DNA of 5,949 nucleotides, from the NCBI GenBank assembly GCA_947464215.1, contig CANHVX010000064.1, forward strand, positions 1 through 5,949, in the 5' to 3' direction. This DNA comes from Pseudomonadaceae bacterium (GTDB taxonomy: Bacteria; Pseudomonadota; Alphaproteobacteria; UBA2136; UBA6156). The notes beneath the pieces are model-generated. The model worked only from the letters and a program-made list of their open reading frames with translations, was not told the DNA's origin and did not search any database. Below are positions 5,558-5,949 of the stretch, piece by piece; the first letter of the stretch is position 1; each line of letters opens with the position of its first letter. Both the position numbers and the translations under genes were made by a program.

Positions 5558-5673
5558 GGCCTGAGAAACCCTCCACCCCCCGCGCGGGGTGCCGAACTGG
5601 CAACCACGGCGGCTGGGGTTCCCTCTTGCCGCAACGACCTCCCCCTTTCGGGGGTGGTTTGCGTTTCAGGCTC
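5558..5673. repeat. Folded multi-hairpin palindromic element (candidate interspersed repeat)
   Basis: About 115 bases between the divergent DUF484 and priA genes can fold as a closed multi-branch structure. The ends form an imperfect inverted repeat, with GCCTGA and AAACC at 5559-5570 matching GGTTT and TCAGGC at 5656-5671, interrupted by a small bulge. Inside are three hairpins: CACCCC/GGGGTG (5574-5591, containing a 12-base palindrome at 5578-5589), GGCAA/TTGCC (5599-5630), and ACC-T-CCCCC/GGGGG-T-GGT around a TTTC loop (5637-5658). Several frames on both strands stay open through it. This design resembles dispersed palindromic elements of bacterial genomes, but only one copy is in the window, so repetitiveness is inferred. 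Confidence 0.5.
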
Positions 5674-5719
5674 ATTTTCAGCCTAGCGCGAACGGCGCGG
5701 GTTGGCCATACTGCGCCCC

Positions 5720-5949
5720 ATGCCGACGCCCCCTCCCCCCGCACATCCCTGCCTTATTCGTGCGCTGGTTCCAATGGCGTTGCCTACCCTGCTGGATTAC
5801 CGATGCAGCGTGCCCGCCCAACCCGGAGATTGGCTCACGCTCCCCGTGGGTAAGAAAGACTATGCCGGCGTCGTGGCCGAGGTGCTTGACCACTCGCCCT
5901 TCCAAAATTTAAAAACCGCCACACCACGCCCCGATGTGCCCCGCCTCCA
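5720..5949 (+). CDS. priA: PriA, primosomal protein N' (5' part only)
   Basis: PriA is the DEAH-type helicase that recognises stalled forks and reloads the replisome. Only the first 76 codons are present; the gene continues past the right edge, so helicase motifs and zinc-binding cysteines are not visible. The visible part matches the N-terminal 3'-DNA-end-binding domain: IRALVPMALPTLLDYRC (about 13-29), then AQPGDWLTLPVGKKDYAGVV (about 33-52), corresponding to the family pattern of a VLVPLALP-like strand, DY, then PGD-x-V-x-VPLG and GVV. I chose the ATG at 5720 because it lies just before the conserved strand; the ATG at codon 19 would cut into it. No obvious ribosome binding site is seen. 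It is divergent from DUF484-xerC, an arrangement I recall from other alphaproteobacteria. Identification rests on a short segment. Confidence 0.82.
   Translation, partial: MPTPPPPAHPCLIRALVPMALPTLLDYRCSVPAQPGDWLTLPVGKKDYAGVVAEVLDHSPFQNLKTATPRPDVPRL

Noticed and set aside
5558..5673. Possible tRNA in the cloverleaf-like element
   Set aside because: There is no T-loop GTTCRA in the right arm, no CCA-type acceptor end, stem sizes do not fit, and it is too long for a normal tRNA.

Overview
The window is a moderately GC-rich stretch of chromosome whose gene content and order point to an alphaproteobacterium, probably of the Rhodospirillales/Caulobacter type. The evidence is the order flgF-flgG-(small ORF)-flgA-flgH, together with a DUF484-xerC pair transcribed away from priA. 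Species cannot be assigned from the sequence alone.

Layout. Positions 1-3164 (+ strand) hold a flagellar rod and ring block: flgF (proximal rod), flgG (distal rod), an unrecognised 61-residue ORF with a C-terminal hydrophobic segment, flgA (P-ring chaperone) and flgH (L-ring lipoprotein). A probable intrinsic terminator follows flgH. An orphan 161-residue gene (3248-3733, +) comes next and is closed by a very strong intrinsic terminator at 3752-3784. On the - strand, a DUF484 gene (4818-5504) and xerC (3790-4821) overlap by ATGA and form one operon convergent with the orphan gene. The 215-bp divergent gap 5505-5719 contains a folded multi-hairpin palindromic element. At the right edge (5720-5949, +) the first 76 codons of priA run out of the window. 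No gene-free stretch exceeds 300 bases.

How the parts work together. FlgF and FlgG build the rod through the periplasm. FlgA escorts P-ring subunits and FlgH forms the outer-membrane L-ring, so the left half encodes consecutive steps of basal-body assembly. XerC (chromosome dimer resolution) and PriA (replication restart) are unrelated housekeeping functions.

The most notable signals are two sequences with sigma-54 (-24/-12) architecture, at 15-33 and 1647-1665. Both read TTGGCAT-N6-TGCATA: the conserved halves are identical and the six spacer bases all differ. The first lies so close to flgF that its predicted transcript would start at or next to the best-supported start codon, implying a leaderless mRNA. 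The second would divide the block into flgFG and (small ORF)-flgA-flgH. Other points of interest are the 61-residue ORF, the folded element upstream of DUF484 and priA, and a terminator just upstream of the orphan gene's ribosome binding site. No clearly new multi-gene system is evident.
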